64,000 nt of DNA from Cristatella mucedo (GCA_009760855.2 WPIO01000006.1:8687001-8751000); one strand, 5' to 3'. Positions 1 to 13,680 are shown, numbered from the stretch's first letter. Numbers and translations are program-made. Notes: generated by a model not told the origin, from the sequence alone.

Positions 1-334
1 ACTTATGGAATAGTCCTAATTGGAGATCACCATCGAGGAATCTCGTGACCCATAAGTATTATTAGTATTACTGGGCCAATAATTAAATGTAAGACAGTGA
101 GTTTATAAGACTGGTCCCGTTTGTAGGCTGAGGCTCTCTCTCCCTCTTTCATACCCCATATATAGTTTCTTTTTCTTCCCACCACAAAAACGTTATGTAT
201 TTATTTATTCAAATCATTATTCCGCGGAAATAGAAGTCTGAGACATTTATTATAATTGAACGACGGTGATGCACACATTTTGATGTAAATACTTATCCCC
301 ACGCACGTGAAAATATACATACACATTCACTTTC

Positions 335-466
335 TTTTCAAGCATGATTTTACTTACCATTCAATTGCATGTCCCTTTGGAGCAAATGTAAAGCGCCTAG
401 AAAGAGATTAAGTTCTCCGAGGGCGCTTTATTAAGTGCATTATTATTATTATTATTATTGCACATC
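335..466 (+). mobile_element. LINE family A (L2-like) 3' tail
   Basis: This stretch matches the 3' untranslated end of the window's main LINE family. It begins at 'tcaagcatgattttactta' and runs through 'gcgcctagaaagagattaag' and 'gagggcgctttattaagtgc', ending in an ATT repeat. The closest partner is 56530-56645, with only scattered differences. No coding part is attached, so this is a strongly 5'-truncated insertion. Family assignment rests on the internal comparison; the L2 label comes from the RT of the longer copies. Confidence 0.75.
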
Positions 467-1682
467 TGAATTAGCTAATGCAACTTTGTCAGAAAAGTTA
501 CTTTTTATTTCTTCATGACAGATTTTCTATGCCATATAATACAAACGTGTGCTTGTTTGCGTATGTTCACATTCACTTATATTGATGGATGTAATGTGTA
601 GGCTCAGTGGGAAGGGGCATGGCTATCAACTGGCTAGCTACGATCAGCTCTGATGACGACGTTACAGGTGGCCATAAGTTCTTCGGCGACATTACAGTAC
701 GCCGCGAGAGACCGTACCTGGCATTAAGCACAAATAACAAGCTTTGATCTTGCTGAGCTTTCTAACAGAAACCGCGTCTTGAATTGCATAAAGGTCTCTC
801 ATAAAACGCTTGTCATTTCAGCGCACCGCTCCACTCGTAGACAAATTAGCTCGAGGTAAGCTGCATGCACTGGACCTAAATGTCAGTCAGAATAAATGCC
901 AGAGTTGACAAGGGGGAGTGGTGGTGGTCGGCAATTGCCACTAGACTGCCGCAGCTGGCACGGAGTAGTGCTTCGTCTGCAGCTAATGTCTGTGATCCCG
1001 TAGAGCTTGTAAGTGACTTCATTTTGCTGGTGCTGCTTCAGAGGGCTGCAGGTGCTTCAGAAGACTTTCAGTACGAGGAATGGTCTTTTGAGTGTGCACT
1101 TAAGCACCACATGATATTTCGTTGATTTCATTTCTCTTATCTAAGTGGGCCTGAGAGGAAATACTATCCGCTTTTGATACACTCATCCGAGCAGCAGGTG
1201 TTCTACTAAAAATTCCGGGTTTTCTCCGTACGCTGGTGCTCGGGCCTCCGAATGAACGCAGCTACTCTTCTGCTGCCATAAGAAATGACGACGCAAGAGG
1301 TTTCAACGTTCCACTAATCGGATATCGGCTTCCGATTGCGTATTGCCGGCAGCGACGGATATTGCAGGGTTCGACGGGCGAGCAGCTGACCGCGCGGCTG
1401 CAGTGGAGCTAGACGCTCTGAAGACGTCACCAGTAGCCTCTTATCTCTAAATGACGCTTTTCATTTCCAGCGAGTCAGAAGCTCTATTACGATTAGGCTG
1501 ATAAGAAACTTCGGCGACTGCTCGGTGCTCTCGGCTCCCCTGTAATTGCCAGACTGTGAAATCGCTGCAGTGATGGTCTAGTGATCTGCGGAGCTTAGTC
1601 CTATTTTCGAACTTCTCGGCGTGTATATCTATGTATAGTAACGATATAGCTCTGCTTGGCGGACCTTTTCTGGCTAATCAAA
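467..1682. other. No gene seen
   Basis: Unique-looking sequence of mixed composition. The open frame at 880-1125 has no recognisable domain, signal peptide or splice context and is of chance length. I see no LINE, SINE or hAT similarity to the rest of the window. Confidence 0.4.
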
Positions 1683-1746
1683 GCGGCTTGGGTTGCCTCA
1701 GCGGTTCAGGCTTACCGTCTGCTACATTTCAAATCCCAGCCGAAAT
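1683..1746 (+). mobile_element. Possible tRNA-derived SINE head
   Basis: The segment has an A-box-like motif 'ttgcctcagcggttcaggc' and, about 40 bases on, a B-box-like motif 'tttcaaatccc', each one base from the RNA polymerase III consensus. This order and spacing are those of a tRNA-like promoter. There is no clean acceptor stem, so it is more likely a SINE head or tRNA relic than a tRNA gene. No LINE tail is obvious downstream. Confidence 0.35.
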
Positions 1747-4700
1747 CTTAGCATGATGATTAAGGTGAATTGACTTGTTCCCAATTTTCAAATTTTCGTC
1801 AATCTGTAGTACCGACATTTGGCCAATGTTATCCATTTATGGTATTCATTGTGGATTTAACCATGCTATTTTTCGCTCCAGTAATATTTTTCTGTACTGC
1901 CGAATACTACGGAAATCAAAGATTAGCATTCGCATTAGTACTTCGGTTTGAGGTTAATTCCATTCTTCTCTGTAAATGAAGAAGTAGAATTCCTCTCAGA
2001 ATTTCAAAGTTGAAATATAGTGTTTACAATTTCTCTCAAATTTAAAGGCTGAAATGTGTACAACTACCAATATTAGTCAATTATAAGTGCAGTCCAAAAC
2101 TTAGCACTTTTTCTGACCAATATGTTTGTGTTGAAGAGAAAAAAAAGTTGCTCATTGATAACTCTCTTGCTCAAGTGACATCGCGAGTAGTATTCAAATG
2201 AATATATATTTCATGATAATATATGAAATAGTATTCTAAAATAACAACAAAGATCGTCGATGAAGTCAAGCTAACGATCTTTCTCTCATCATAAAATATG
2301 AAGGATCAAATATGGGAACCATTAGAGTGAGCGCTACTACCGTAAGATTGCGAGGACACTCGCCAACTAAAGCTCCATCGACGCCGTCGTTGTGTCTCTG
2401 CTTGCGTCTTCGTCGAGCGAAATGTCGTGAGAAGCTGCACCTAATGCCATTCAAGTCATCCCTTGTCGATCCATTAGTTAGCCAAGATTCCCGCCACTTT
2501 TCATCTGCTTACCTGCCTCACCCATTTCCCGCCGCCACCGCCACAGCCGCCGCCGCCGTGAGACAAAAAGGAGCTAACCAGCGGCCATCACTATTCATGG
2601 CGGCGAGCCTGCAAGGTGGGGCGCCGGTGAACGGCAGGGCGAGTGGCCCAGCACGTAAGCTTAAGGGCCTGGACGCCCGCCCTGCAGGGCCATATAATTA
2701 AATTGTTCGGAGATGACGTCGGCGTCTGGCTGTCTAGTGCTCTGGGTTGCGCCCAATGAGCCGAGTGTCTGTGCAGCCTGATGATGTATGAGCGGTCTAC
2801 CGGTCCTTTGAATCGCCGACTGGGCGTGAGCTATTGCTCCACGATGAGTCCGCAGGCGTGACGGCTGGCTGTCACATCTGTCTGGCTACTCGACAATCCA
2901 CTCCGCCCATAATGGCGAGAGTGGAGCGAGGACTGGAAGCTAGCTTTGACATTCTCAGGCTGTCGATAGAGACGTTCTAGTTTTAGATGACGGCCATCAT
3001 TCAGTTGAAATAGGGTGAAGGAAATTTGAAACTCTTGTTGCTTTGCAAGATTCAAAAGCCTCGTCAAAAACAATTAATCAGCCTGAAACTGCATTTTCCT
3101 GTGTGCAGATTAGTTTGATTAAACGAAGGGCTAAGTTATTGCCAGTCTCAACGAGAGTAATCACAAAAACGACTTTGAGATCTGCTGGAAGAATTATACT
3201 AACTGCTAGATGCGATCTGGCCTACGAAACAAACAAGCACTACCAAGATAGTTGGGCGGTTTTACAGTCGTAACGGACAGAGTCGCTGCTGTCCCGATTT
3301 GATCGCACCACCATGCAAGTATCTCAACTCTTTCTCGAGATGCTTCTGCTTGATGTTTGTGATCCGAAGCGAGGAACAGCGGATGCAGGCGACTTCATCC
3401 TCATTATAAGAGTTCTTGGATCAAGCATCACGAGTTCAGCAAATGCAAGCGGAGCTACCACTCAAAATATAAGTAATTTGAAAATCCCGCGAAGGAAAAG
3501 TGAATATCTAATGAATGATTACCAAACGTGACTCGATCGAGGCAGCCCCTTTTTCCCGTTCGGCTCTAAAACACAAAATACCATAAAATATCCTCGCATG
3601 TAAATCCATTTTAACGCGCTGTAATTAATATTGGAGAACTGTTTTAACTTGGTTATCTCGTAATAGCTATATGTCTGAAACTACAGGACACAAGTATAGG
3701 TTAATCAAACCTCACTAGTTCGTCGCGGTGTCAGCACGTTGCAAACGATATAAAACGTAAGTATAACAAATTTCCAGGAAATGCAGGAAAATACTGATGA
3801 TGCTTAGAGTATTCCATGATCAGACCAGCAGTCTGGGATTTACGCTTTCCGACCGCGGAATAAACTATCTAACCTTCTGATTCTGGCACTTTCAGTCTAA
3901 TCGTATGTTAAGCTAAGTTTCTGCGTTGTTACCTCCTCAACTATCCTCCCTCATTAATGCTCTTAACATTTCATTATTGCGAGGGGGTAAGACAGTGGGC
4001 TTCTCACAGAGCTTCAGGAGTCAAACAGACTTCTGGTGAGCTATTACCAGCCAATGGTGGCGTAAGACCAGCGCAGCAGTCTTGGCTTTGTCGAAATGAA
4101 AGAACGCGATAACATTGACGCCTATACTGAATACTTTCTAAGAGCTGGAAATGCAGCTAAGCCACATTACGTTGCTCGATCCCATTGAGCAAGCTAATAT
4201 GCGAGAAGTACCAGCTCCAGCGAAAGCACCCGAGTATTGAGAAAAAACCTGTGGTTGCTAAGGTCGTAAATGGAAAGCACCAAGCTAAGTGGTCTCAGCA
4301 CCCTGTATTTGGCTATATTTCCAACGCAGGACGCTGATGCATTGTGGTAGCGGCTGGACTCTGCGAGCGCTGCAGAAGAGCGTAGGCGAAAAGCACTAGG
4401 AGCGAATCCTCTTACTAGAAACCGCCGTCCTAGCTACAGCATAGCTAGACGCCGTAAATACTAGAAGGCATTAACTGAGCGCTCGCTGGCCACTTGGTTC
4501 TCGCACCTTGGTGGGCGTGCAGATGGCATTGTGGAGCCGGTTGACCTTCTTAGCTCTACATGAAAGAACGTCCGCGACCACCTGAACGCCGCCTGCGACA
4601 ATCACAAATACCACAGCAGCCATAAAATGTATATCGAGAGCCCACCAAGGAAGACTGCCTGGCCGTAGCGCCACTTCGCCACCTCCTGCTGGCCAAAGCC

Positions 4701-7521
4701 AACAGTGTCTTGCAGAAGAATAGGGGAATGCAATCATTTCAGTCCTTCACTTTCCCATCCATATACACTATGTCAGCCAAAAGTATAACGCATTCCAGAA
4801 GTTTTTCGTTGCTGGTGATCTCGTAACCTAAAGTGCAATAGTGTTTTTGATTTCCAGCGTTCCACAGCCATTTCTTTCCTATGCGAAATTACGCTGACGA
4901 ACATAGAGGGAAAGGAGATGAGCTTTTAGAAACTTTATCTCATTGGAAACACAATTAAGGTTTGTCAGGGAATACCCATAAGCTGCCATTTAGAAGAATT
5001 TACACAAATTACGTGGGATATTGTTCAGACTGTCGAAAATTGCCTAGTCACCATGATATTCCCAGACCAATGCTTCGCTTTATGAAATGGATGTGCTTAG
5101 TAACGAGTAAAGGTCTACAGCGATGCTCAACCAAACTGAGTTCTATCGTTGGAATCACTGCAAGTGTGTCACACATCGTGCTACCGATGTGCGGATGAAT
5201 ATACAGAGATTGAGGAATAAATCGGTGAGTGCTTCGGAAGAATCAAAACCCATCGCTGCCTTGGGATCGGCCAAAAGCAATTTATTCTGATGGGACTTGA
5301 CATGCATGCACAGAGAGTTTCTATCGTTCTATCAATAGACACCCCTGCAACTTGATCGCGTTAACAGATGGCAGTTTCTTTTCAAGAAAATTTGTAATAT
5401 GAGTGAAATTTTTCTTTGCAATAATGTATTAAAAATAATCTCTCAGCATAGATTAAAGGAAATATACAAAATAATAACGAGAATAATTCGAGGATAATAT
5501 AAAATAAATAATAAATATTTATAATAAACAAAGAATACACATACATATATGTAGAAGATAAATAATAGGAATAAAGAGTAGCTTAAGAATAATGAATAAT
5601 AATTAATTAGGACAGATTAATATTAATTATTTATAACATTAGAAAATATATACTAGCACGTGCTGACAACTATATCGATGCATACAATTAGCCGTACTGT
5701 ACAGCCAGTTATTTCAAGATGAGACTCGTATACAGCTCTTGTTTCAATATAAGCTCGACTACAATGGATGATGACAGGCATTTGTTTTAATTAAGATTTA
5801 TTATTAGATTCCCAAAGCCACTGTTCATTAGGATGCACTGACTCATTCTACTGAGGGAGTGCATTACATTGACCGGTGCTGCCACTGAATTTATTTCTGC
5901 TAAATACAGCTTCACAAATTCAGTCGCCATAGGCAATCATTAGGCACATCCGTTATTAAGGCCCAATTAAAGGCTATCGATGAGTATAATAAATGTGGCA
6001 TTTTTGAGAGAGATTAAGCACAGCAAAAGGTATGTATTAGACTTATTACTATGAATAAGAGTCGTGAAACTAGAATATCTGTAAGTATCGGGGAGTCGTG
6101 CTGCTAAAATAATTATTCTCACTCCACTTCAACATCTCTAATCTTGATACTACTAAAGTAAGTAACAGCATTGAGCGATCATTCACCGTGACAGCATACT
6201 AACCTCATCTATTTCAATGTTCCGCTGCCATCTAATGGCTCCGCTCTCGAAAGGTATCCTTTCAGAGCAAGTCATTTACCATGTCGTTAAGAAGCCGTCT
6301 GCGTTCAGTTTGTTAGTTTATCACGCGGTGTCGATAACTTAAGGTCTGTGTTCACTGGTCACGCGATAGAATATACATCTTTTATTTTATGAAGTTGTTT
6401 TGATTACTGCATTCACCAACGATAGAAGGTAAGCAGAAGTTGAGTAATAAGTAAATACGCCCGACTCTGCTAAGATTGAGTTTAAGCTTTGCTTTATAGG
6501 TACCGTTTAGTCTTGAGTGTAGCATGCCATAACTGCTACTCTGAGCCGATTTTCACGGAGGCACTTGTACTGGTATCAAGGGCAATGATACATAACAGAA
6601 GCCTTTAAATATAATTAATTATGGAAAGAATATGTGACAAGAAAAATTATTTAGTAAAGTAATTGAACAGATACAAAAAAGAAGTATTCTTACTCTGACT
6701 GGCATGGCTAAGAAGAAAAGTGTTTAGGGAACTCTAATATTTAACTCATTCCAGAAATGATTGCAAGAGAATACAAATGTAAATTTTCAGGCTATTCAAT
6801 AGATATTTTGGGTATGTTTATAAAAACGTAACGATTGAGAGTAGTTCAAGTCTTAGGCTTTCAATCCTTGCAAGCCTGATAGATTTTGGAAAAAAAACTC
6901 ACGCGCAGCCGATTCTGAATAGATGACATGCATATTTATCTCACGCTTAAAATTCTGTCTGCAAAACAATACGCAAGGAGTAAATCGGAAACTTATGATT
7001 CATACTGCGACCGTATATCGTAGAGTAACGCAACATAGTCAGATAGCAAACTTGCCAGGAGCAAAGACAAAGCAGTTGTATCGCTGCGCACGGTCGGGTC
7101 GCTCAAAGTCCGAGTGACTGTTAGCGTCTTCATACTGTTGGTGACTAATGCAAGAGCGATGGAGAACGGTTGCGGAAGGAGTGCATAAGCGATCTTGTAA
7201 TAGTTTGTGCTAGAGGCGAAGTGACAACGTGAGCTGACGCAGAGACTGTCGTGGCCCGATCGCGGAGGCAAGGGACAGCAAGCCATTAGAGTGGAGGTGT
7301 CAGACGGGGCTGACCTTGAAAGCTCAAGCCTACGTGCAAAGGCTACATTCAGCAGGGGCTGGAATTGCTCTTCGATGTCAAGTAGGTTTTTCATGGCAAG
7401 CAGGCACTCTTTTTCATGACAGTCAGAGATCTGGAGTTGAACTAGCGAAGCGAAATCATGAGCACAGAAACGATAGAAAAAAGCCCAAGGACCGAGTTTG
7501 TTTGGCTAAGGCACACAATCC
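1747..7521. other. No gene seen; AT-rich with one GC-rich patch
   Basis: No open frame here shows a recognisable domain. The stretch from about 5390 to 5660 is extremely AT-rich and made of short A/T words. The frame at 2312-2701 is open mainly because it crosses the GC-rich patch at 2520-2720. Other frames (3043-3273, 4962-5198, 6993-7394) look like chance. Confidence 0.4.
2520..2720. other. Isolated GC-rich, CpG-rich patch
   Basis: A short island in AT-rich surroundings contains a run of CCG/CCA triplets (2527-2560), the palindrome 'gccctgcagggc' near 2680 and a CRE-like 'tgacgtcg' at about 2713. It could be a small regulatory island, an untranslated exon or a piece of a GC-rich repeat. 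No splice sites with a credible reading frame were found. Confidence 0.25.
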
Positions 7522-7542
7522 TATATATATATATATATATAT
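7522..7542. repeat. (TA)n microsatellite
   Basis: About ten perfect TA dinucleotides. Confidence 0.9.
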
Positions 7543-9639
7543 GACGCAATTATGAGGAGCTATTTACATTACAACTTGTGTTTATTTATTTGCTCATTTT
7601 CAAGTTTTGGTTCTAAGCACAATTAGAATTGCAAGCGTCAATTTCACGGACGGCTGCAAAGACTTCTTTAGGAGTCGTATTGCTGAATAGTGGACTCATC
7701 GACTGCTATTTACATATGTAAGTACGGTTCTTTAGGTTTTTAAATGCCAAGCTCTCAATTTCTGAAAGTGCTGAAAGCAGCTCCGAAGCGGTTGTTCACA
7801 TCGTTCCTCCCAATGTTGCACGCAAGAATCATGAGCTTACTGAAACCTTGAACCGCTCTGTCTGAGTGAATATAAAACTCAACCATTTTACAGGAAAGTA
7901 GGCCTTTTATTTCCTTAGTGCCTAGATCCTAAAGACCTAAAAGCATTTTCGTTTCAAAATGCTAGACAACTATCGATCATGTCATGCTGGCTATAAGTTA
8001 ACGTGCTCACTTTGTCTAGAATCTCTTTTAGTTTTGTAGGGGCGCGATTACTTTGCAGTCTATGGGGATGTGAATAGTAGGATTCTGATTAGTACCGAAA
8101 TTTTCAAACAGCATTATTAGATGGGAAATGCAGAGGTCAACAGTTAAACATTATTAGTAGTAGCAAGCACTGTGTCAGCACGCATTAGCACACAAAGGAC
8201 GATTTTGGCTTTACTCCTGCGCTCGCATTTAAGCCGGATGTGTCGACTATCATTCTAAATCACCATTTGCTAAGAAATTTAAACTGTCTGTTTTTTACAA
8301 CATATACAGTGAATATGCTATCCTCTTGGAGCAAAGTTTAAGGTTCGCCCAAGTAGGGTAATGCTCGCCCACGCAGTACGGTAAGGCTCGCCGAAGTAAG
8401 GTGAAAGGATCGACAGATTCTTTCGACTCGTGAGGGGCAAATGAGACATGAAATCACTGGTTCGATGTCAATGCATCACTTGCATGACAGAGGCACAAAG
8501 GAACATAATAACAATAATAATATCAAAGAAAGCACGTTGCAGGTGCCCTGCTGAGGAACTAAACCTCGTGTTGTGCTCTTTTTATAGGCTGAACATGAAG
8601 CAAATCGATTATTAAAGGATGAAACTAATGATCTCAGTACAAAGAACGCAACAACGCAATTGCCACTCCAAGAGCTGAGTCAGCGAGGAACTGTTGGGTC
8701 TTTAGCTTCTTATTAAATGCCATCAAATCAAGAGATGCCGTAAAGCCAGTCAATAATTAGTTCCGAGCTTATGGATCGTAGAGTCTGAAGTCTCAGACTG
8801 ACTTGAGCGTCTTTAAAGACACGAACAAACGGCCAGAGACACAAGCATTGGTGGATCCAGGGGGCAGAAGTGTTTGGCATTGCGTGTGCTAGCTAGTGAC
8901 CTGGGCTTCCCCTAATCATACGCTCCCCCTGACCGCCACTAGCAAGACTAACGAGATCAAAGTCATAATTCTACTCAATGAGCCACCGCAGAACTAGTTT
9001 CTAATGCACATTATGATTTTGAGTGATAGCTTTTCGTGATAGTGAATCTAGCCCCTCATGCGTGGAAATCTGCCGGGTCTTGCTCTCTATATACAACTTT
9101 TCAGGTCTTGCCCACTTGATGGAAATCCTGGCGCCACCACTGTTCACTGGGAGCACGAGGTTGCGTGATGAGAAGCTCGATTTGGAAAACTTTTTGGTCG
9201 GATGGCTGCGGACAGAGAATAAATGGATAGTAGCAGATTTTTCATAATAAAAATCAGTAGAAGAGTATGGATGAGCACGCGAAGAGAGGATCACAAGAAT
9301 GCCTTGGTGAGGCACGTTGAAATACGCACTTCTTTAGTGGTGCTGTGCATGCAGCGCTAGGATGCAAAACAAGGCCGACTGGCTGACATGTCAGCACCAC
9401 ACGGCGAGAGTTTATTGCATTTCATGCTCTGGTCTCATAGTCCTTCCACCGATCAGCTTTTTCAAAAGTAGCCAAATAGTCTCAGCAGATTCCGTCCAAT
9501 CACAGTCAGTTCTCTAGGAGCGAAACTTATGTTCGAATTCTTAAGCTCCATCTCTCCATGTCCATTTTGCAGCTTAAAGTACTTTCGCTGAGCTTCGGAC
9601 CGATTTTATATACGAAAAATTATATTTTCAGAGCTTTTC
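7543..9639. other. No gene seen
   Basis: Unique-looking DNA apart from the short tandem array at 8342-8402. Open frames at 9001-9315 (minus) and 9023-9247 (plus) lie on opposite strands of the same stretch and show no recognisable domain. Confidence 0.4.
8342..8402. repeat. Three-unit imperfect minisatellite
   Basis: Three units of about 20 bases share the pattern 'g(t/c)tcgcc(c/g)a.g.a.ggtaa': around 8342, 8363 and 8385. The units differ at several positions, so the array is old. Confidence 0.5.
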
Positions 9640-11900
9640 ATATAATAATAAGAATAATAATATTGCACTTGATAAAGCGCCCTCAGAGAACTTAATCTCT
9701 TTCTAGGCACTTTACATTTGCTGCAAAGTGATATGCAATAGAATAGTAAGTAAAATCATACTTGAAAAATAAACAAAATGAATAATATGGTTAGGGGTGA
9801 CATGCACAGGGTCAGCATGCAAATGTGGTTAGTGGCAGCATGCACAGTGTCAGCACGCATAAGCACATCAAGGACGAATCACAGGGACCCACTAAATACT
9901 GCCCTAAATAGGGGTGTTTTTAAGTTTTTTTTAAATGTGGTCAGGTCATGGGATGTTCTGACACAGGTCGGGAGGGAGTTCCAGGCTTTGGGAGCATACG
10001 AGCTAAATGCACGGTCTCCAAAGGATTTAAGGTTCGTATGAGGTATTTCCAGACTGTTGGATTCCGAGAAGCGGGTGGTACGATGCTTGGCCTGATGGGG
10101 TAGTATATCTGAAAGATAGGCTGGAGCCATAGAATGAAGAGACCTAAAAGTGAGCGACAAAACCTTGAAGTCAATCCGTTGCTTGACTGGTAGCCAGTGC
10201 AGGTCGGCGAGAAGTGGAGTAATGTGGCAACTGCAACGATCACGACAGACAAGCCTAGCTGCAGAGTTTTGCACCAGCTGCAATCGCCTGATCGCACATG
10301 CTGGTAGGCCAGTAAGCAGTGAGTTGCAGAAGTCGAGACGGGATGTCACGAATGCATGGACCAACTTGGACGTGGTATCTCAATCTAAACAAGCCCGAAT
10401 TTTAGCAATGTTATGAAGCTGAAAATAGGCGGATTTGACTGTGGAGTTGATGTGGTCGTCTAACGAGAGGTCGCTTTGGAATATGACACCTAGATTTCGA
10501 GCTGATTCAACAGGAGATATGCTGGCAGAGCCAATTTTGAGCGTCAGCCTTTCCAATCTCTGGATCACACTGGGTTTGCCCATAACTAGTAAGTTAGTTT
10601 TATCATCGTTAAGTTTTAGAAAATTTGCTGCCATCCATGTGCGGATGTCATCAATGCATGCAGCAAGTGAGTTGAGAGAACTTGAGGTGCTCGAAGGCTG
10701 GGAGGGATCAAAGCAAAGGTACAACTGAGTGTCATCCGCATAGAAGTGAAAGCCTAGATTGTGCTTGGCAATCACATCAGCAAGAGGCAGAGTATAAACC
10801 GTGAAAAGGACCGGACCTAGCACAGAGCCCTATGGTACTCCATATTTCAGAGGTACTTCAGATGATCTTTGTCCATTCACGTCAACACTCTGGAGTCTCC
10901 CACTGAGATAGGACCTGAACCACTGCAGAGCAGTGCCAGTGATGCCCAGGCGAGATGAGAGGCGCTCTAGAAGAACTTTGTGATCGATGGTATCAAAAGC
11001 TGCCGAAAGATCAAGCAAAACAAGCAGAGACACTCTACCCATGTCTGCATTCCTAAGTAGGTCGTTGTATACCCGAAGCAATGCTGACTCTGTGGAGTGA
11101 TTAGCTCTAAAGCCAGACTGGAACTTACTAGCAAGGTGTGAGGTTTCGATATAGGAGTTCAGCTGGTCCGCCACGACCCGTTCGAGTGTCTTTGATAGGA
11201 ATGGTAGAAGGGAAACTGGGCGGTAGTTGCTCAAGTTCTCTTGGTCAAGTGTAGCTTTCTTGAGAAGTGGCCTGACTACAGCTTTTATTAAAGGTGCTGG
11301 GACATGACCTGAGGCTAATGACATAATAATGATGTTAGTTATGCATGGCAGCAGTAGATCAATGCAACGTAGGAGCAGGACAGTGGGAACAGGGTCCAGA
11401 GGACTTGTTGTCTTCTTTGATTGAGATACGAACTTTAGGACTAGATCACTAGTGACCTGCTTAAATGCAGACATTGAGGTGCAGCCAGGAACCGAGGAAT
11501 AGCATTCTAGTGGGAAGGTTGTCATCGCAGGAATGGATTCCCTGATCTTGTCTATCTTCTGCACAAAGAATCGAGAGAAGCGATCGGCTAGATCATCAAA
11601 AGGATCATCAGGTAAGGAGCTAACGTGGGAACGGTTGAGGAGATGGTTTATTGTCGACATCAGCATTTTTGGATTGTGCATCTGTGATTCGACAATGTTT
11701 CTGTAGAAGCTAGACTTGGCCTTTGCTAGGATCGATCGGTACGACCTACAGTAGTCTTCATATGCTTGTCGATGGACAGTTAGTCCGGATCTTTTGTATG
11801 CCTTTTCAAGCTTTCGTTTAGTAGACTTGGCTAGTTCAATGTCGGTGGCAAACCATAGGTCAAGCCTGAAGTACTTAAAACGAGAATACACGCAAACGTT
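9640..11900 (-). mobile_element. LINE family A, longest copy, RT with two stops
   Basis: A 5'-truncated non-LTR retrotransposon of L2/CR1 type. Reading on the minus strand from about 11900 to 9879, one frame covers a pre-RT linker, the RT and a C-terminal domain. Visible RT motifs are SNYRPVSLLPFLSKTLERVV, SGFRANHSTESALL, LLDLSAAFDTIDH, YGVP[13 protein letters not shown], [10 protein letters not shown] (YADD at 10731-10742), [11 protein letters not shown] and ARNLGV. The later domain has [23 protein letters not shown] and APKAWNSLP. Only two nonsense codons break about 680 codons: at 10830-10832 (between GVP and GS) and at 10380-10382. The stop at 10830 is one C-to-T step from the CAG used in the 57-kb copy. 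The 3' end has the conserved tail and TAA-type repeats at 9640-9665. The endonuclease half is missing. Confidence 0.9.
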
Positions 11901-11936
11901 AAGCTTTTTGTTATTTGTAATATATATCATCTCCAT

Positions 11937-13263
11937 GGAACCCGTACATCAACCCGCATCAGTGTCTTTCAAAGAAGCAGAAGCTTAGGCTCAAGAAAAT
12001 CAGAAGCCAGTAAGGCCTGCCAGCCCTCCTGGCCCCCACATATTGTAAGCCGATTGTGTGTGGTCCCCGACTGGTTGGACCATTGCTGAAAAAGGTCAAG
12101 CTCTGACTCTTTATGTGGCCTAATTCTGTCTGATCTGTGCGCATTAATGGTGCGAGAAAAGCTTAACCAGCAGGAGAGTTTACGATTAAAAGATATCAAG
12201 AATGTGCATATATCCACGAGGACCGGTTTTGCAGGAGATTATGGCGTGAATATGCAATATTATGGCGATAGAATGCGTGCTGTTTGATTTTAAAGCAGTA
12301 AACAGGAAATGGGTTGACATTCAAGGCGATTTAACTGAACAGAAGTCGTGGCAAGGCATTCAAATGGGTTTTTGAATTCTGGAATTGTTCTAGCGCAGGA
12401 CTTTCTATTTATTGAGTATATTAACAACGTCTACGGCCTGTCTCTCACTCTCTCTCTCCCTCCCTCTCTCTTTCTCTAAACGCATATCCAATTGCTACAC
12501 AAATTCCTTGCGAGAAGACACGGATCATCCAATTAAGGTATATTCTAGCTAAATTTCAATGCACACCAAGGCCGAAAATTAAGACGAACGGTCCTCATCC
12601 TAAATGCCTATTCCGGCGTAGGCCAGCTCGTCACCTGCTGTTTACTTGTAAAATTATCTTTACAAATTTCTTTAATCTAGGAACACTTTATTTATATTTA
12701 CAAAAAATTACTTGGTAGTGCTTTCTGCAGCATCTCTAAAGCTCTTAGAAAGCTCTATAGTTCTCTGATGGCGCTAAACAAATTTAATATTATTATCGTG
12801 ACTGTTATTACTAGTTGGCGCGATCCAATTAAAAGGTAGATGTAATGATGGTATAGACTCGCGTCATACTCAAACTTTGAGCTGCAGCCCAAAGTATATA
12901 TACGGTAGAACATGCAATTAATATAGTTTGGGTTGCAGAAATTGACTATGTTTTAACAGGGTCGACAATCTGTCCAGGGTTGTATTGATGGTACCAGTGT
13001 TATCAATAATACTAATAAGCAAACAAGGATGCCTTAAAAAAGCTTACATACAATATCTCTACTACTAAAACTGGATGAATTAGTTCACAAATCACGTTTA
13101 GTGTCTATTGGCGGTCTGCACTTTTCGATTTCTGCGAATACGCACAGCCAACCGGTTGAAAGCGGCTCTAAGACAGGAAGTTCAGCGAAAACTCAAGTCT
13201 GTGCACCGTGCTCCAGCCATTTGCTCCTGCTCAAATAAGAATAACTAAGAAAGACATCAATTC
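11937..13263. other. No gene seen; short CT-rich run
   Basis: This holds a CT-rich tract at about 12440-12478 and a degraded LINE tail at 12735-12810. No recognisable coding sequence. The frames at 11959-12217 (minus) have no recognisable domain. Confidence 0.4.
12735..12810 (+). mobile_element. Degraded family A 3' tail
   Basis: Weak similarity to the family A tail: 'gctcttagaaagctctatag', then 'ttctctgatggcgct', then A/T-rich sequence ending in ATT-like repeats. It is clearly older than the copies at 335 and 56530. Confidence 0.4.
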
Positions 13264-13668
13264 ATGTATTTATTACTTGCTGGCCTACCGGCCTGTGCAA
13301 TCAGGCGCTTAAAGATGGGGCAAAACTCTGCATCTAGGCTTGTCTGTCGTGAGCGGCTCAGTTGCTACATCACGCCACTTTTCACTAACCTGCACTGGCT
13401 ACCAGTCAAGCTACGCATCGATTTCAGGGTTTTGTCATTCACTTTCAGGTCTCTTCATTCTTTGGTCCCAGCCTACTTCTCAGATCTACTTTCCAACCAG
13501 GCTAAGCATCGTTCTGTCTGCTTCTAGGAATCTAACTGTTTACCTATGCCTTGTAAAACCTCAAATCCTTTAGAGACCTTGCTTTTAGTTCGTATGGTCC
13601 CAAAGCCTGGAACTCACTTCCGACTCGCGGCGCGTCATTCCTTAATTGACCAAACTTAAAAAAGAAAC
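13264..13668 (+). mobile_element. LINE family A C-terminal fragment
   Basis: The plus strand encodes [33 protein letters not shown] and FRSLHSLVPAYFSDLL, which match the post-RT domain of the copy at 9640-11900. The frame is closed by a stop after the KHRS region and continues in a second frame, so it is a pseudogene. The usual 3' tail is missing and the fragment ends at the AT microsatellite. Confidence 0.85.
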
Positions 13669-13680
13669 TGCGAATGCACT

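Noticed and set aside
2312-2701. 129-codon plus-strand frame
   Set aside because: Open mainly because of the GC-rich patch; no domain, no splice context, and an overlapping minus-strand frame.
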